Source: a virus. From it: a stretch of DNA of 29,888 nucleotides. The translations under genes and the position numbers were made by a program. The stretch covers positions 1-29,888 of the IMG/VR virus record IMGVR_UViG_3300049617_000433; one strand, given 5' to 3'. Below are positions 7,277 through 14,589 of this stretch, one piece after another. The first letter of the stretch is position 1; the number at the start of each line of letters is the position of its first letter. The notes beneath the pieces are model-generated. The model saw only the letters and a program-made list of their open reading frames with translations. It did no database searches and was not told the origin of the DNA.

Positions 7277-7921
7277 ATGGATGGTTTGAAACTGGCGGAC
7301 CGGTTGGCCTATGGCGCCGGTTGCGCGGCGCGGCGCGTCGGGTTTCTTCATGACGCCTACCGGCCAAACGGGCCAGTGCCGCCGATCGACCTTGCCAACC
7401 GCTTCCTGCGCTTGTGTGTCGGCTATGTTCTGCCGGGAGGCAGCGTGGGCGCACCTGCCGGCTTTGGTGTGCCGTTTCGGCAGGCCTGGGCGGATTGGAG
7501 CTACTTGCAGGTCGGCGACTATCTTTCAGGTCCTGAGGGTGTGGTTTTTGTCGCTGCTATTGAACCGCCAAAGCCGATGTTAGTGGTGATGACCAATTCC
7601 GTGGTCAGCCTGGCAAGGCCGGCACCGCCGGTTCTGGCGGGGCTGAACCCGTATGGCGCGGTGCTGCCTGCGAGCGAGACGGTCTTGCTCAGCTGTTTTC
7701 CGGCAAGTCTTCTGGTTGGCGGGATTGATGACAGGACCAGAGCCGGGCTGCCAGACGACACAAAAGTCCCCGGCTTCACGGCGTTGTTGCCGGCGATCGA
7801 TAGCGTGCAGCCGCATGTGGCTGATATTTTGAGCAATGACTGCGGCGAGCGGTTCGTAACGACCGCGGTGGAACGATTGAATGGCGTTTGGCGATTGTCC
7901 GCAGTGCAGGCCGTGAGCTGA
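7277..7921 (+). CDS. Putative head-tail joining (neck) protein
   Basis: A 214-residue protein with an N-terminal helix (MDGLKLADRLAYGAGCAARR), an early segment FLHDAYRPNGPVPP, and then a beta-rich body (QVGDYLSGPEGVVFVAAIEP, LVVMTNSVVSLARP). The words YLSGPEGVVFVA and the length suit a neck or minor head protein that must be tested or sensed during head completion, but no known domain is clear to me. Its TGA overlaps the next ATG (TGATG at 7919-7923), so it is coupled to the tail-terminator-like gene. Real coding is well supported by codon use and packing; function is positional. Confidence 0.6.
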   Translation: MDGLKLADRLAYGAGCAARRVGFLHDAYRPNGPVPPIDLANRFLRLCVGYVLPGGSVGAPAGFGVPFRQAWADWSYLQVGDYLSGPEGVVFVAAIEPPKPMLVVMTNSVVSLARPAPPVLAGLNPYGAVLPASETVLLSCFPASLLVGGIDDRTRAGLPDDTKVPGFTALLPAIDSVQPHVADILSNDCGERFVTTAVERLNGVWRLSAVQAVS

Positions 7922-8748
7922 TGGCCGACCAGGCGGATGTGGAGACGGCAATAGCGTCGTTGATCGCGAACGCGCTGTACCCGAACGGGACCGCAGCGCC
8001 CGGCGCGGTGCCAAATGTTTGTCGCGTCTATCGAGGCTATCCGACCGCGCCAGCGCTGGATTCGGACTTGGCGGCAGGCGTTGTTCATGTTTCGATCGTA
8101 GGCGGCAGCAACGTGAAGAACGTCACTCGGTATCCACGCGTTTGGCGAACGGTAGCGCCGGTGTCGCCCACGTTGACGGTGACATTAAGTTCCGATTCGG
8201 CGTGTTTTGCGGGCAGTTGCGCGGTGGGCCAACTGGCTGGTGTCGTGGTGAACGGCGCGCTGTTTCCCTACGCCGTGCAGGCGAATGACACGCCGCCCAC
8301 GGTTGCCAGCAATTTGGCGACATTGCTGCGGACGGCAGGCTGGATTGTGAATTATAGCGGTGTCACGATTAGCGTACCCGGAGCGGAGCTATTTACGGCG
8401 CGGGTGGTTTACGGCGCTGGTGCGCTGCAAGAGATCAAACGCCAAGTTCAGGATTTCAAGATTGCGATGTGGTGCCCCGACCCGGTGTCGCGCGACGCCG
8501 TGGCGCCAGTGGTAGACCAGGCGTTGGCGGCGGAAAAATTCCTGGCCTTGGCTGATGGCTCATTCGCGCGGCTGATTTTTGCCGGAGGCGAAGTTCTGGA
8601 CAGCGCCGCAGACGCAACGCTGTACCGGCGTGACATTACCTACAGCGCAGAATACCCAACGACGTTAGCACAGATGACGCCTGCCATGCTGTTCGGGTCC
8701 GCCAGCCTGCACGCCGATGCGGCGTTTGTTGAAACTCTTCAAGGTTAA
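7921..8748 (+). CDS. Putative tail terminator / tail completion protein
   Basis: A 275-residue protein that begins ADQADVETAIASLIANALYP, a pattern I associate with tail-completion proteins of alphaproteobacterial Mu-like phages (binding of the last sheath/tube ring to the neck). It continues with RVYRGYPTAPALDSDL and GVVHVSIV, a mid-region beta domain (TLTVTLSSDSA), and ends with EIKRQVQDFKIAMWCPDP and YRRDITYSAEYPTT, which look like the core of a terminator fold with an inserted beta domain. The ATG at 7921 overlaps the upstream stop; a TTG at 7888 is in frame but lies within the upstream gene. It precedes the sheath gene, the usual place for a terminator. Confidence 0.62.
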   Translation: MADQADVETAIASLIANALYPNGTAAPGAVPNVCRVYRGYPTAPALDSDLAAGVVHVSIVGGSNVKNVTRYPRVWRTVAPVSPTLTVTLSSDSACFAGSCAVGQLAGVVVNGALFPYAVQANDTPPTVASNLATLLRTAGWIVNYSGVTISVPGAELFTARVVYGAGALQEIKRQVQDFKIAMWCPDPVSRDAVAPVVDQALAAEKFLALADGSFARLIFAGGEVLDSAADATLYRRDITYSAEYPTTLAQMTPAMLFGSASLHADAAFVETLQG

Positions 8749-8758
8749 AGGAAAACCA

Positions 8759-8899
8759 ATGACATTCCATCTGGTTGTGCTGCGGCCCTTCAGCGCGTTC
8801 AAACGCGGCGACGTGATTACCGAAAGCGCCGTGGTCGCCAGGGTTTTGGCAGGACCGGAAGCGAGCTTCGTTGTCCGCGTCAGCGCAAAGGGAGACTGA
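8759..8899 (+). CDS. Small conserved-position protein upstream of the sheath gene
   Basis: A 46-residue protein with the start MTFHLVVLRPFSAFKRGDVI and end FVVRVSAKGD. AAGGA stands about 8 bases before the ATG at 8759; the upstream in-frame ATG at 8717 would overlap the previous gene and lacks a site. The composition (beta strands with basic residues, a KRGDVI turn) suggests a tiny SH3-like or minor-tail fold. Small genes of this size commonly stand just before Mu-type sheath genes (compare Mu gp38, gene between gp37 and the sheath). That comparison is positional, not by detected similarity. Confidence 0.6.
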   Translation: MTFHLVVLRPFSAFKRGDVITESAVVARVLAGPEASFVVRVSAKGD

Positions 8900-8902
8900 G
8901 CC

Positions 8903-10456
8903 ATGCCGGTTTTCGCCCAGGGTAGTATTAACACCACGGCGCTGATTGTGCCGGATCTATACGTACAGATTGTTTCGCCCCAGACGCTATTGCTGAACGG
9001 CGTGCCGACCGACACGCTCGGCGTGGTCGGCTCCGCGACGTGGGGGCCAGTTGGAGAACCGACAATCTGCGGCAGCATGGGAGACTATGCCGCGGCCTTC
9101 GGGCCGGTGATGCCGCGCAAATACGATATGGGGACGCAGGTGGCGACCGCGGTCCAACAGGGGGCGGCGAATTTTCGCTGCGTCCGGGTAACCGACGGCA
9201 CGGACACCGCAGCCGCGCTCTCGGTGTTTGGCGCGATCACATTCACGGCGCTGCATACCGGAACGCTTGGCAATCAATTGACACTGACATTTTCCGCCGG
9301 ATCGGCGGCGAATTCGTGGCGCGTCACGATCGCGCTGCCAGGCATCAATCCCGAAGTTTTCGATAACATTCTCGGCAGCGGCGCGGTATTCTGGGCGAAT
9401 CTTGCCAATGCCGTGAACTCCGGTAATGGGGTCCTGCGCGGGCCCTCCCAACTGGTTGCCGCCACCAACCTGTCCACCACCGCGAACCCGGTGGTGGGGG
9501 TGTTTCCATTCAGCGCCGGCACGCCCGGCAGTGACGGTGCCGCCGGGCTGAACGCGGCGGCGCTTGTGGGGTCAGACAGTTTGCCGCGGCAGGGGATGTA
9601 CGCGCTGCGTGGTCAGGGTTGCGCGATGGCGCTGCTGGCTGACGCGGATGACGCCAGCCATTGGAGCGCGCAGGTGGCGTTCGGCCTTTCCGAGAGCGTC
9701 TACATGATCTGCACCGGGCCGGCAGGTGACAATATCACCAATGCAGTCGCAACCAAAGCCGGCGCCGGCATCGACAGCTACGCCGCGAAACTGATGTTCG
9801 GCGACTGGATTTACTGGTACGATCAGGCAAATGCTTTGACGCGGCTGGTCTCACCGCAGGGGTTCGTGGCAGGCCGGCTGGCGAATCTGTCGCCCGAGCA
9901 GTCATCTCTGAACAAACCGCTCTATGGCGTGATCGGAAGCCAGAAATCCGGCCAACCCGGTGTCGGCACTGCCACCACTTACGCGACCGCGGATCTGTCC
10001 GCGCTGCTCTCCGCCGGCATCGATGTGATCGCAAACCCGCAGCCGGGCGGCGCCTATTGGGGTGTGCGCGGCGGCTTCAATACCTCGTCCAACGCTGCAA
10101 TTAACGGTGATAACTATACCAGGCTGACCAACTACATCGCCGCGACCCTCTCCAGCGGAATGGGAATTTATGTCGGCCAATTGGTCAATGCGACGTTGTT
10201 CCAGAACATCCGCGCCACGCTGTTGGCGTTTTTGAATGGGTTGCTGGGGCAAGGGCTGCTCGGCAGTACGGATGGGTCGCTGCCCTTCGCGGTGGTCTGT
10301 GACATCACCAACAATCCGGTTTCGCGCACCAGCCTGGGCTATGTGCAGGCTGACGTGCAGGTGCAGTACCAGGCGATCAACGAGAAATTCATCGTCAACG
10401 TTCAGGGCGGCCAGACCGTACAGGTCAGCGTGCAGTCCGTCGCGGCGAGCAGTTAG
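8903..10456 (+). CDS. Tail sheath protein
   Basis: A 517-residue contractile sheath subunit, which surrounds the tail tube and shortens to drive it through the cell envelope. Signs: the start FAQGSINTTALIVPDLYVQI, a GVVGSATWGPVGEPTICGSM stretch typical of sheath N-termini, an inserted domain (about residues 110-200), and a conserved C-terminal region with NYIAATLSSGMGIYVGQLVN, FLNGLLGQGLLG and LGYVQADVQVQYQAINEKFI. The last block is the classic C-terminal arm that links neighbouring subunits. AAAGGGAGA lies upstream of the ATG. The sheath fixes the particle as a myovirus type and the tube gene follows 15 bases later. Confidence 0.93.
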   Translation: MPVFAQGSINTTALIVPDLYVQIVSPQTLLLNGVPTDTLGVVGSATWGPVGEPTICGSMGDYAAAFGPVMPRKYDMGTQVATAVQQGAANFRCVRVTDGTDTAAALSVFGAITFTALHTGTLGNQLTLTFSAGSAANSWRVTIALPGINPEVFDNILGSGAVFWANLANAVNSGNGVLRGPSQLVAATNLSTTANPVVGVFPFSAGTPGSDGAAGLNAAALVGSDSLPRQGMYALRGQGCAMALLADADDASHWSAQVAFGLSESVYMICTGPAGDNITNAVATKAGAGIDSYAAKLMFGDWIYWYDQANALTRLVSPQGFVAGRLANLSPEQSSLNKPLYGVIGSQKSGQPGVGTATTYATADLSALLSAGIDVIANPQPGGAYWGVRGGFNTSSNAAINGDNYTRLTNYIAATLSSGMGIYVGQLVNATLFQNIRATLLAFLNGLLGQGLLGSTDGSLPFAVVCDITNNPVSRTSLGYVQADVQVQYQAINEKFIVNVQGGQTVQVSVQSVAASS

Positions 10457-10471
10457 CGGAGGATAACCGAA

Positions 10472-10900
10472 ATGCCTTACAATACGTTTTCCATCGGCAG
10501 CGACTGCCAACTTGTCGTGATGGGGCCGTTCGGGCGGGTCGACCTTGCCCATGTCACCGGGTTTGAGGCGAACCAGGTGACAATGGCAATCCGCGTCGAC
10601 CGGCTGGACGGTGTGCAACTGGGGGCGGAGCTGCCGAAAGGGTGGTCGGGCAATTTTACCCTGGATCGCGGCTCGCCGATGGCTGATGATTTTATTGCGG
10701 CGATCGAGCAGGCCTATCTGGCCGGGCAGTCAATCCCGGCGGGAACGCTGTACCAGTACGTGAATGAACCGGATGGCTCGACCTCGACCTATCAGTTCAG
10801 CGGCGTGGTGTTCAAACTCACCTCCGCGGGCGTGTATCGCGGGGATGCGCCGGTGGCGCAGCGGTTGGAATTTTATGCGTCCAGCCGGGCCAGCATTTAA
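10472..10900 (+). CDS. Tail tube protein
   Basis: A 142-residue protein immediately after the sheath gene with a strong GGAGG site. It begins PYNTFSIGSDCQLVVMGPFG and has GFEANQVTMAIRVDRLDGVQ, a pattern of long beta strands with an intervening loop, then WSGNFTLDRGSP and YQFSGVVFKLTSAGVYRGDA. Size, all-beta character and order (sheath, tube, chaperone) fit the inner tube of contractile tails, a stack of hexameric rings through which DNA passes. The TAA overlaps the next ATG (TAATG at 10898-10902), coupling it to the assembly chaperone gene. Confidence 0.87.
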   Translation: MPYNTFSIGSDCQLVVMGPFGRVDLAHVTGFEANQVTMAIRVDRLDGVQLGAELPKGWSGNFTLDRGSPMADDFIAAIEQAYLAGQSIPAGTLYQYVNEPDGSTSTYQFSGVVFKLTSAGVYRGDAPVAQRLEFYASSRASI

Positions 10901-11202
10901 TGTCGAGGGTCATTACGGACCGAGCCGGCCGGCGGTTGGCACTGCGCAAGATCGGCGTGCTCGAAACGCTGCGCCTGTATAAGGCGTTGGGCGCCGTATT
11001 GTCCGGCAATGCGGCCTATGTTGATCTGGCCGAGCTTGCCGCATCGGTTTCTATGATTGATGACGTGCCGCTGCCGTTTCCGGTGAATGAGGCCGGCGTT
11101 GAGTCGCTGGTCGAAAGGTTGGGCGACGATGGCATCGCGGCGGTCGCGGCGGCCGATGACCGGCCGGCGTTTGAGCAGGTGGTGGCAGACGCGGGAAACT
11201 GA
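10900..11202 (+). CDS. Tail assembly chaperone, short (G-type) product
   Basis: A 100-residue helical protein (ITDRAGRRLALRKIGVLETL, then YKALGAVLSGNAAYVDLAEL) ending ADAGN before TGA at 11200. It lies between tube and tape-measure genes, where nearly all long-tailed phages carry a two-product chaperone that coats the tape measure during tail assembly. The zero-frame product corresponds to lambda gpG or P2 gpE. It ends exactly on a canonical slippery heptamer, and a longer product is expected from -1 frameshifting (next entries). Its start overlaps the tube stop by one base. Confidence 0.85.
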   Translation: MSRVITDRAGRRLALRKIGVLETLRLYKALGAVLSGNAAYVDLAELAASVSMIDDVPLPFPVNEAGVESLVERLGDDGIAAVAAADDRPAFEQVVADAGN

Positions 11203-11254
11203 CACGGCACCCGGCACTCGTGGATTGCCTGTATCTGGTCCGGTGCGGGGTGCC
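11193..11254 (+). promoter_or_regulatory. Programmed -1 ribosomal frameshift signal
   Basis: GGGAAAC at 11193-11199 lies in the phase G GGA AAC, the X XXY YYZ arrangement for -1 slippage, and is followed directly by TGA (11200-11202). Six bases after the heptamer starts a hairpin: GGCACCC (11206-11212) pairs with GGGTGCC (11248-11254). After one G/G mismatch the stem continues with GCAC (11214-11217) pairing GTGC (11243-11246). A -1 slip enters an open frame of 56 codons. All elements are seen directly; efficiency is unknown. Confidence 0.9.
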
Positions 11255-11369
11255 CTATGATGTTGTATTTGGTCTGGATGACGTAGACCGCGCAGCCTAT
11301 ATCGTGATTCTTGGAACGTTGGACGGGCTCAAATTCGATTGGCGGCGGTTGAGCTGGCAAGAGGTTTGA
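11199..11369 (+). CDS. Tail assembly chaperone, -1 frame extension (T-type part of the fusion)
   Basis: After slippage the ribosome reads CTG from 11199 and adds 56 residues, starting LTRHPALVDCLYLVRCGVPY and ending DWRRLSWQEV at TGA 11367-11369, giving a fusion of about 156 residues. There is no ATG at its start; it is expressed only as the second half of the chaperone. The extension has Cys, Tyr and Trp patterns like those of P2 gpE+E' and lambda gpGT extensions: a short hydrophobic helix, then DDVDRAAYIVILGTLDGL and a tryptophan-rich end. The T-type part is known to contact the tape measure or tube subunits. It is missed by ordinary gene callers because it has no own start codon. Confidence 0.85.
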   Translation: MTRHPALVDCLYLVRCGVPYDVVFGLDDVDRAAYIVILGTLDGLKFDWRRLSWQEV

Positions 11370-11447
11370 AATCCATTGCCAATCACACGCAAGGGTTGTA
11401 TTCTGTTAACCCTCCGACGCTATCTTGGGTGTCCGGGAGTTTGCAAC

Positions 11448-11729
11448 ATGGGTTTCGGCGTATGGAGGAGGATCGTAGCGCGGTTAACGCTTGCCGCGAT
11501 CGCGGTTCATGGCGGTGCCGGGACCGCTCAGGCATCGGCAGATGATTTTGCGTTCAATAGTTGTTTGCAGACATCGATATCAGAACTCGATGTATTAGAG
11601 GGACAGGTTTGGCATACAAGAGGGCCTGATCCAAAAATCCAACGAATTGAATCGGGGCGCTTCTACAAAGCTGAAATTGCTCGTTGGGTAGATCGTAAAA
11701 ACCCGAACGGAACCATAACCACTATATAA
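11448..11729 (+). CDS. Secreted small protein, probably the N-terminal fragment of a broken cargo gene
   Basis: A 93-residue frame from the ATG at 11448 (GGGAG 9 bases upstream; a TTG at 11376 is also in frame). Residues 1-30 form a clear Sec signal peptide: basic GVWRRIVARL, hydrophobic TLAAIAVHGGAG, then AQASA with cleavage likely before DD. The mature part (SCLQTSISELDVLEGQVWHT, then KIQRIESGRFYKAEIARWVD) looks like a small folded periplasmic or secreted domain. It ends GTITTI at TAA 11727-11729, apparently too early (see the next entry). It lies between the chaperone and the tape-measure-position gene, is AT-richer than its surroundings and has no known structural role, which suggests a foreign insertion. 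I do not recognise the family. Confidence 0.5.
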   Translation: MGFGVWRRIVARLTLAAIAVHGGAGTAQASADDFAFNSCLQTSISELDVLEGQVWHTRGPDPKIQRIESGRFYKAEIARWVDRKNPNGTITTI

Positions 11730-11898
11730 TGGCCAGAATCGATCTGCCGCAGAATGAAGATGATACCGATATTTTTAGCGTCTATCTTTCTCGAACAATT
11801 CTAATGAGGGTGTTTCGGGATTGTTCTGGTGTCAGTGGAATAGCATATATAATGAATGGATCTGGTTCGAAAAGGACTGGGTTTTGATCACGCAGTGA
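11730..11898 (+). pseudogene. Frameshifted continuation of the secreted-protein gene
   Basis: Reading past the TAA in other frames gives plausible protein. First MARIDLPQNEDDTDIFSVYL (ATG at 11729, overlapping the stop as TAATG), then in a third frame SNNSNEGVSGLFWCQWNS and NEWIWFEKDWVLITQ, ending at TGA 11896-11898. Joined, this reads as one beta-rich C-terminal half. Each frame change could be explained by a 2-bp expansion in a dinucleotide run: TATATA before ATGG at 11723-11730, and TCTC at 11789-11792. Alternatively the 52-codon frame 11729-11887 is a small coupled gene. I favour the pseudogene because the third-frame segment, rich in Trp, looks more like protein than the frame it replaces. 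Confidence 0.5.
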
Positions 11899-11908
11899 CA
11901 GGATTTTG

Positions 11909-13366
11909 ATGAGCAATACGCCATTTCCGAGCCAGCATTTTGCAGCCTTTGCCGCTGCGGTTCGCGCGAGTGAACCCGGCGACGATTACACCAGCCATCC
12001 ATTGGACGTTCAAGCAGGAAAAGGGATAAATCGCTTTTTTGGTGCTTATCAAATGAGCTATGTTGCTCTGGCGGATGCCGGTTTCATAGAAAAGAGCACT
12101 GATCTCACGAGTCCGACATGGACGCCATTCGCAAGATCCCTCGGTATAAATTCAATGGATGCTTTTCTCGCCAGTCAGAAGGCGCAGGATATTGCGTTCC
12201 AGCGGAATGCCGAGGCCAACGATCATTATCTCCGCAACTATAAAGCCCATATCGGTAAGCTGATCACCAGCAAGGTCACAGGCATTCCGGTTTATGTCAC
12301 GCAATCCGGTTTACTGGCTGCGGCGCATTTGCGCGGATATCCGGCGGTCGAGGAATTTCTGTCGTCAAACGGTGCGATTGATCGGGAAGATGGATATGAC
12401 GTCCATGTCTCCGAATATGCGGCAGGTTTTGCTGGTCACGGCTTCACGTTCGACCATTCCGGATCCCTTGTCGATACGCCGGACACGCCGGCGGTGCTGA
12501 CCGCGCCGGGTATAACGGCTGCGGCGCGGTTCGAGGCGCGGCGGGATGCGGAGCAGAAAGCAATCAAGCGTGAACAATCCGGCGGCGGCAAAACCCGGCA
12601 GACGGCCCCGTTGGCACCGGTCCGGCACCAGCCAGGCGCCAAAAAAAGCTTGCAAGCCGCGCTGCGATCCGGTGGTGTTGGCGCGGCGGAGCGCCCGGCA
12701 CATCGCGTCGGGGGAGCAAGCTCCGGCCAAATTTTTGCATCCCTTATGCGGGAAGTCCGCCTGGCGGCGCGGCGTTTAAATCGTGCCATGGCTATAACCC
12801 GCAAGGTCCTGGAGGTAAGAGCTACCGGGCGGCCGGATGATCGGCGGATCGCGAAGACGAGCGCTTTATCCAGGGGAAGACTCGCTGCCTTGCGCGCCGG
12901 GACGTTGCCGCTGCGGCGCTTCGTGTCTGCGTCAAGCTTGCGACCGACGTGGAAATCATTCGATCAGCGAGCTCCGCTGCGGACCGTCGCCGGGTCCGGT
13001 TGGAAAAGGGCTTCAAGGGGGCAGCCAGCAGACTCGCTGGCTTTCGCTCGCCCGCCGGGGGACGCCATCCATTCGGCACGTGCAGACAAAGCGGCGTTGC
13101 CGAGTTTTGCGCCACCCGGCCTCGCCTTGAGGCTCGGGACCAATCCCGCGGGTCAAGTTGCACCACGTGTGGCTGATGCCAATTCCATAGTCAGCCAAGC
13201 GTCCACAAAGCCGAAGGTTGCAGCGTATGGCACGGTCGACCAACGGCAACTCGGCCGGGCGCTGGCGGAACTGTTGGACCAGCAGGGGCGGCTGCCACCA
13301 TCCGGCGCCACCGGATTTGATACGCGGCTGACGCCGGCCTGGGCGGGACAAAAACTGCCCGCCTAG
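11909..13366 (+). CDS. Lysozyme-like tail protein in the tape-measure position
   Basis: A 485-residue protein (ATG at 11909 with AGGA 5 bases upstream). Residues 8-180 look like a muralytic domain of the lysozyme/transglycosylase superfamily: FAAAVRASEPGDDY with Glu 22 as candidate catalytic residue, FFGAYQMSYVALADAGF (43-59), and TQSGLLAAAHLRGYPAVEEF (131-150). From about 200 the chain becomes very basic and low in complexity (many Arg, Ala, Ser, Pro) and closes with LLDQQGRLPPSGATGFDTRL. There are no long heptad coiled coils and no clear membrane segment, both common in tape measures. By order (chaperone, then this, then baseplate) it should be the tape measure, perhaps a short one that carries the wall-degrading domain. 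Confidence 0.62.
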   Translation: MSNTPFPSQHFAAFAAAVRASEPGDDYTSHPLDVQAGKGINRFFGAYQMSYVALADAGFIEKSTDLTSPTWTPFARSLGINSMDAFLASQKAQDIAFQRNAEANDHYLRNYKAHIGKLITSKVTGIPVYVTQSGLLAAAHLRGYPAVEEFLSSNGAIDREDGYDVHVSEYAAGFAGHGFTFDHSGSLVDTPDTPAVLTAPGITAAARFEARRDAEQKAIKREQSGGGKTRQTAPLAPVRHQPGAKKSLQAALRSGGVGAAERPAHRVGGASSGQIFASLMREVRLAARRLNRAMAITRKVLEVRATGRPDDRRIAKTSALSRGRLAALRAGTLPLRRFVSASSLRPTWKSFDQRAPLRTVAGSGWKRASRGQPADSLAFARPPGDAIHSARADKAALPSFAPPGLALRLGTNPAGQVAPRVADANSIVSQASTKPKVAAYGTVDQRQLGRALAELLDQQGRLPPSGATGFDTRLTPAWAGQKLPA

Positions 13367-13443
13367 CCGCGCGCCCTGATCGCCAAGCCGATGATGAAAA
13401 TGACGTTGATCCCGCCGAATGAAGCGCGGGACCGGAGGCATTT

Positions 13444-14565
13444 ATGATGACGCCAGGACTCGTTCTCGGCCAAGTCTACAACGTTAGGGCCTATGGGGCG
13501 TTTGGCAATGGCCTGACCGATGATACCGCGGCCTTCACGGCCGCATTCGCCGCCGCGGGAGCAAATGTGGGGGTGGTCTACGTGCCTGATGGTCACTACG
13601 TAATATCCGGCCCGCTGGCTTCCAACGCGCCCCTGTCCTTGATCGGCGAAAGCGCGAATGCAATCCTGATTCGGACGAATTTCACCGGTGTTTTGGTCAA
13701 CCTCGCCGGTCCCGGAAGCTATGTCCACGGGCTGACCATTAACGGCAACGGGCTAAACATCGCCAGTATTTTCGCAGAGGTGGAAATATCCGGTACGAAC
13801 AGTGTGATCGATACAGTGCAGGTGGTGGCGACGCTCCACATCGGCATCGCCGTCGCGGGTGACCATTGCGAGGTCCGCGGCTGCAACGTCACAGGCTTGG
13901 GAACCGCGCCGGTTCTACAGCAGGGTTACGGTATTTGGGCGTGCGCCGACAACACCGGCATTGTGGTCGCGGACAACACGGTCAGCGGCACCGGCATTGA
14001 CGGAATCGGCATCAGCGGGATCGGCTTCCGGGTCACCGGCAACAACGTGTCCAACTGCCATTGCTTCACCGGCGAAGGCGGTGGCCAGATTGTTGTCTAC
14101 AACGATGGTGGCGTCACACGTGACGGTCTGGTGGAAAGCAATGTCGTTGGGCGGGGAAACGCGCCCGTCGCCGGCGGCTTGGAGCTGAACGGAACCGATA
14201 TTTCGGTGATCGCGAATGTGGTCTCCAACCAGCAATATTTTGGGATGGTTGTCGATTCCGGCAATGGCTGGAATTTCAGCGGCAACACAGTGAGGAACAG
14301 CGGCCAGGCCGTGCCGGGCAGCCAGTATGCCTGGCAATGCGCCGCGCTGGCGCTACCGGCGGGATCAACCGGCTTTTCGGTCACCGGCAACCGCTTCGTG
14401 GACGACCAGACGACGCCGACACAGACCTGCGGCGTCTATATTTGGCCAGGTGCATCAGACCAGTATCTGATCACCGGTAATATGGTCATTGGCAACACGC
14501 TGATGGCAATTGCCGATTACGGCACCGGCTACAACAAGCTCATTACAAATAACCTGGGCGCGTAG
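13444..14565 (+). CDS. Right-handed beta-helix protein, pectate-lyase superfamily (tailspike-like)
   Basis: A 373-residue protein (or 372 from the second ATG at 13447; GGAGG at 13434-13438). Residues 13-35, with NVRAYGAFGNG and LTDDTAAF, are the signature start of pectate-lyase-superfamily beta-helices. The body is a run of 20-25-residue coils with repeated G-N-N/V-x-G patterns (VADNTVSGTGIDGIGISGIG, FRVTGNNVSNC, WNFSGNTVRNSG, FSVTGNRFVDD, YLITGNMVIGNT). These fold as the shaft of phage depolymerases that cut polysaccharide. It has no obvious N-terminal attachment module or chaperone domain, and it lies inside the tail-core genes rather than with the other fibers. Catalytic residues cannot be picked from sequence alone. 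Confidence 0.82.
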   Translation: MMTPGLVLGQVYNVRAYGAFGNGLTDDTAAFTAAFAAAGANVGVVYVPDGHYVISGPLASNAPLSLIGESANAILIRTNFTGVLVNLAGPGSYVHGLTINGNGLNIASIFAEVEISGTNSVIDTVQVVATLHIGIAVAGDHCEVRGCNVTGLGTAPVLQQGYGIWACADNTGIVVADNTVSGTGIDGIGISGIGFRVTGNNVSNCHCFTGEGGGQIVVYNDGGVTRDGLVESNVVGRGNAPVAGGLELNGTDISVIANVVSNQQYFGMVVDSGNGWNFSGNTVRNSGQAVPGSQYAWQCAALALPAGSTGFSVTGNRFVDDQTTPTQTCGVYIWPGASDQYLITGNMVIGNTLMAIADYGTGYNKLITNNLGA

Positions 14566-14589
14566 CCTAAATCCGGCTGGGGAGATGGT

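Noticed and set aside
9902-10618. Leftward 238-codon open frame opposite the sheath gene
   Set aside because: Rich in His, Arg and Asp as expected for the antisense of GC-rich coding DNA, and it lies under a well-recognised sheath and tube gene.
11392-11413. AGGGTT/AACCCT inverted repeat after the chaperone extension
   Set aside because: Only 6 bp with a 10-base loop and no U-run; not convincing as a terminator.
13394-13447. 17-codon frame (MKMTLIPPNEARDRRHL) between the tape-measure-position gene and the beta-helix gene
   Set aside because: It is in frame with the upstream gene behind its stop, so stop read-through was considered, but there is no signal for it and the length is too short to support a gene.
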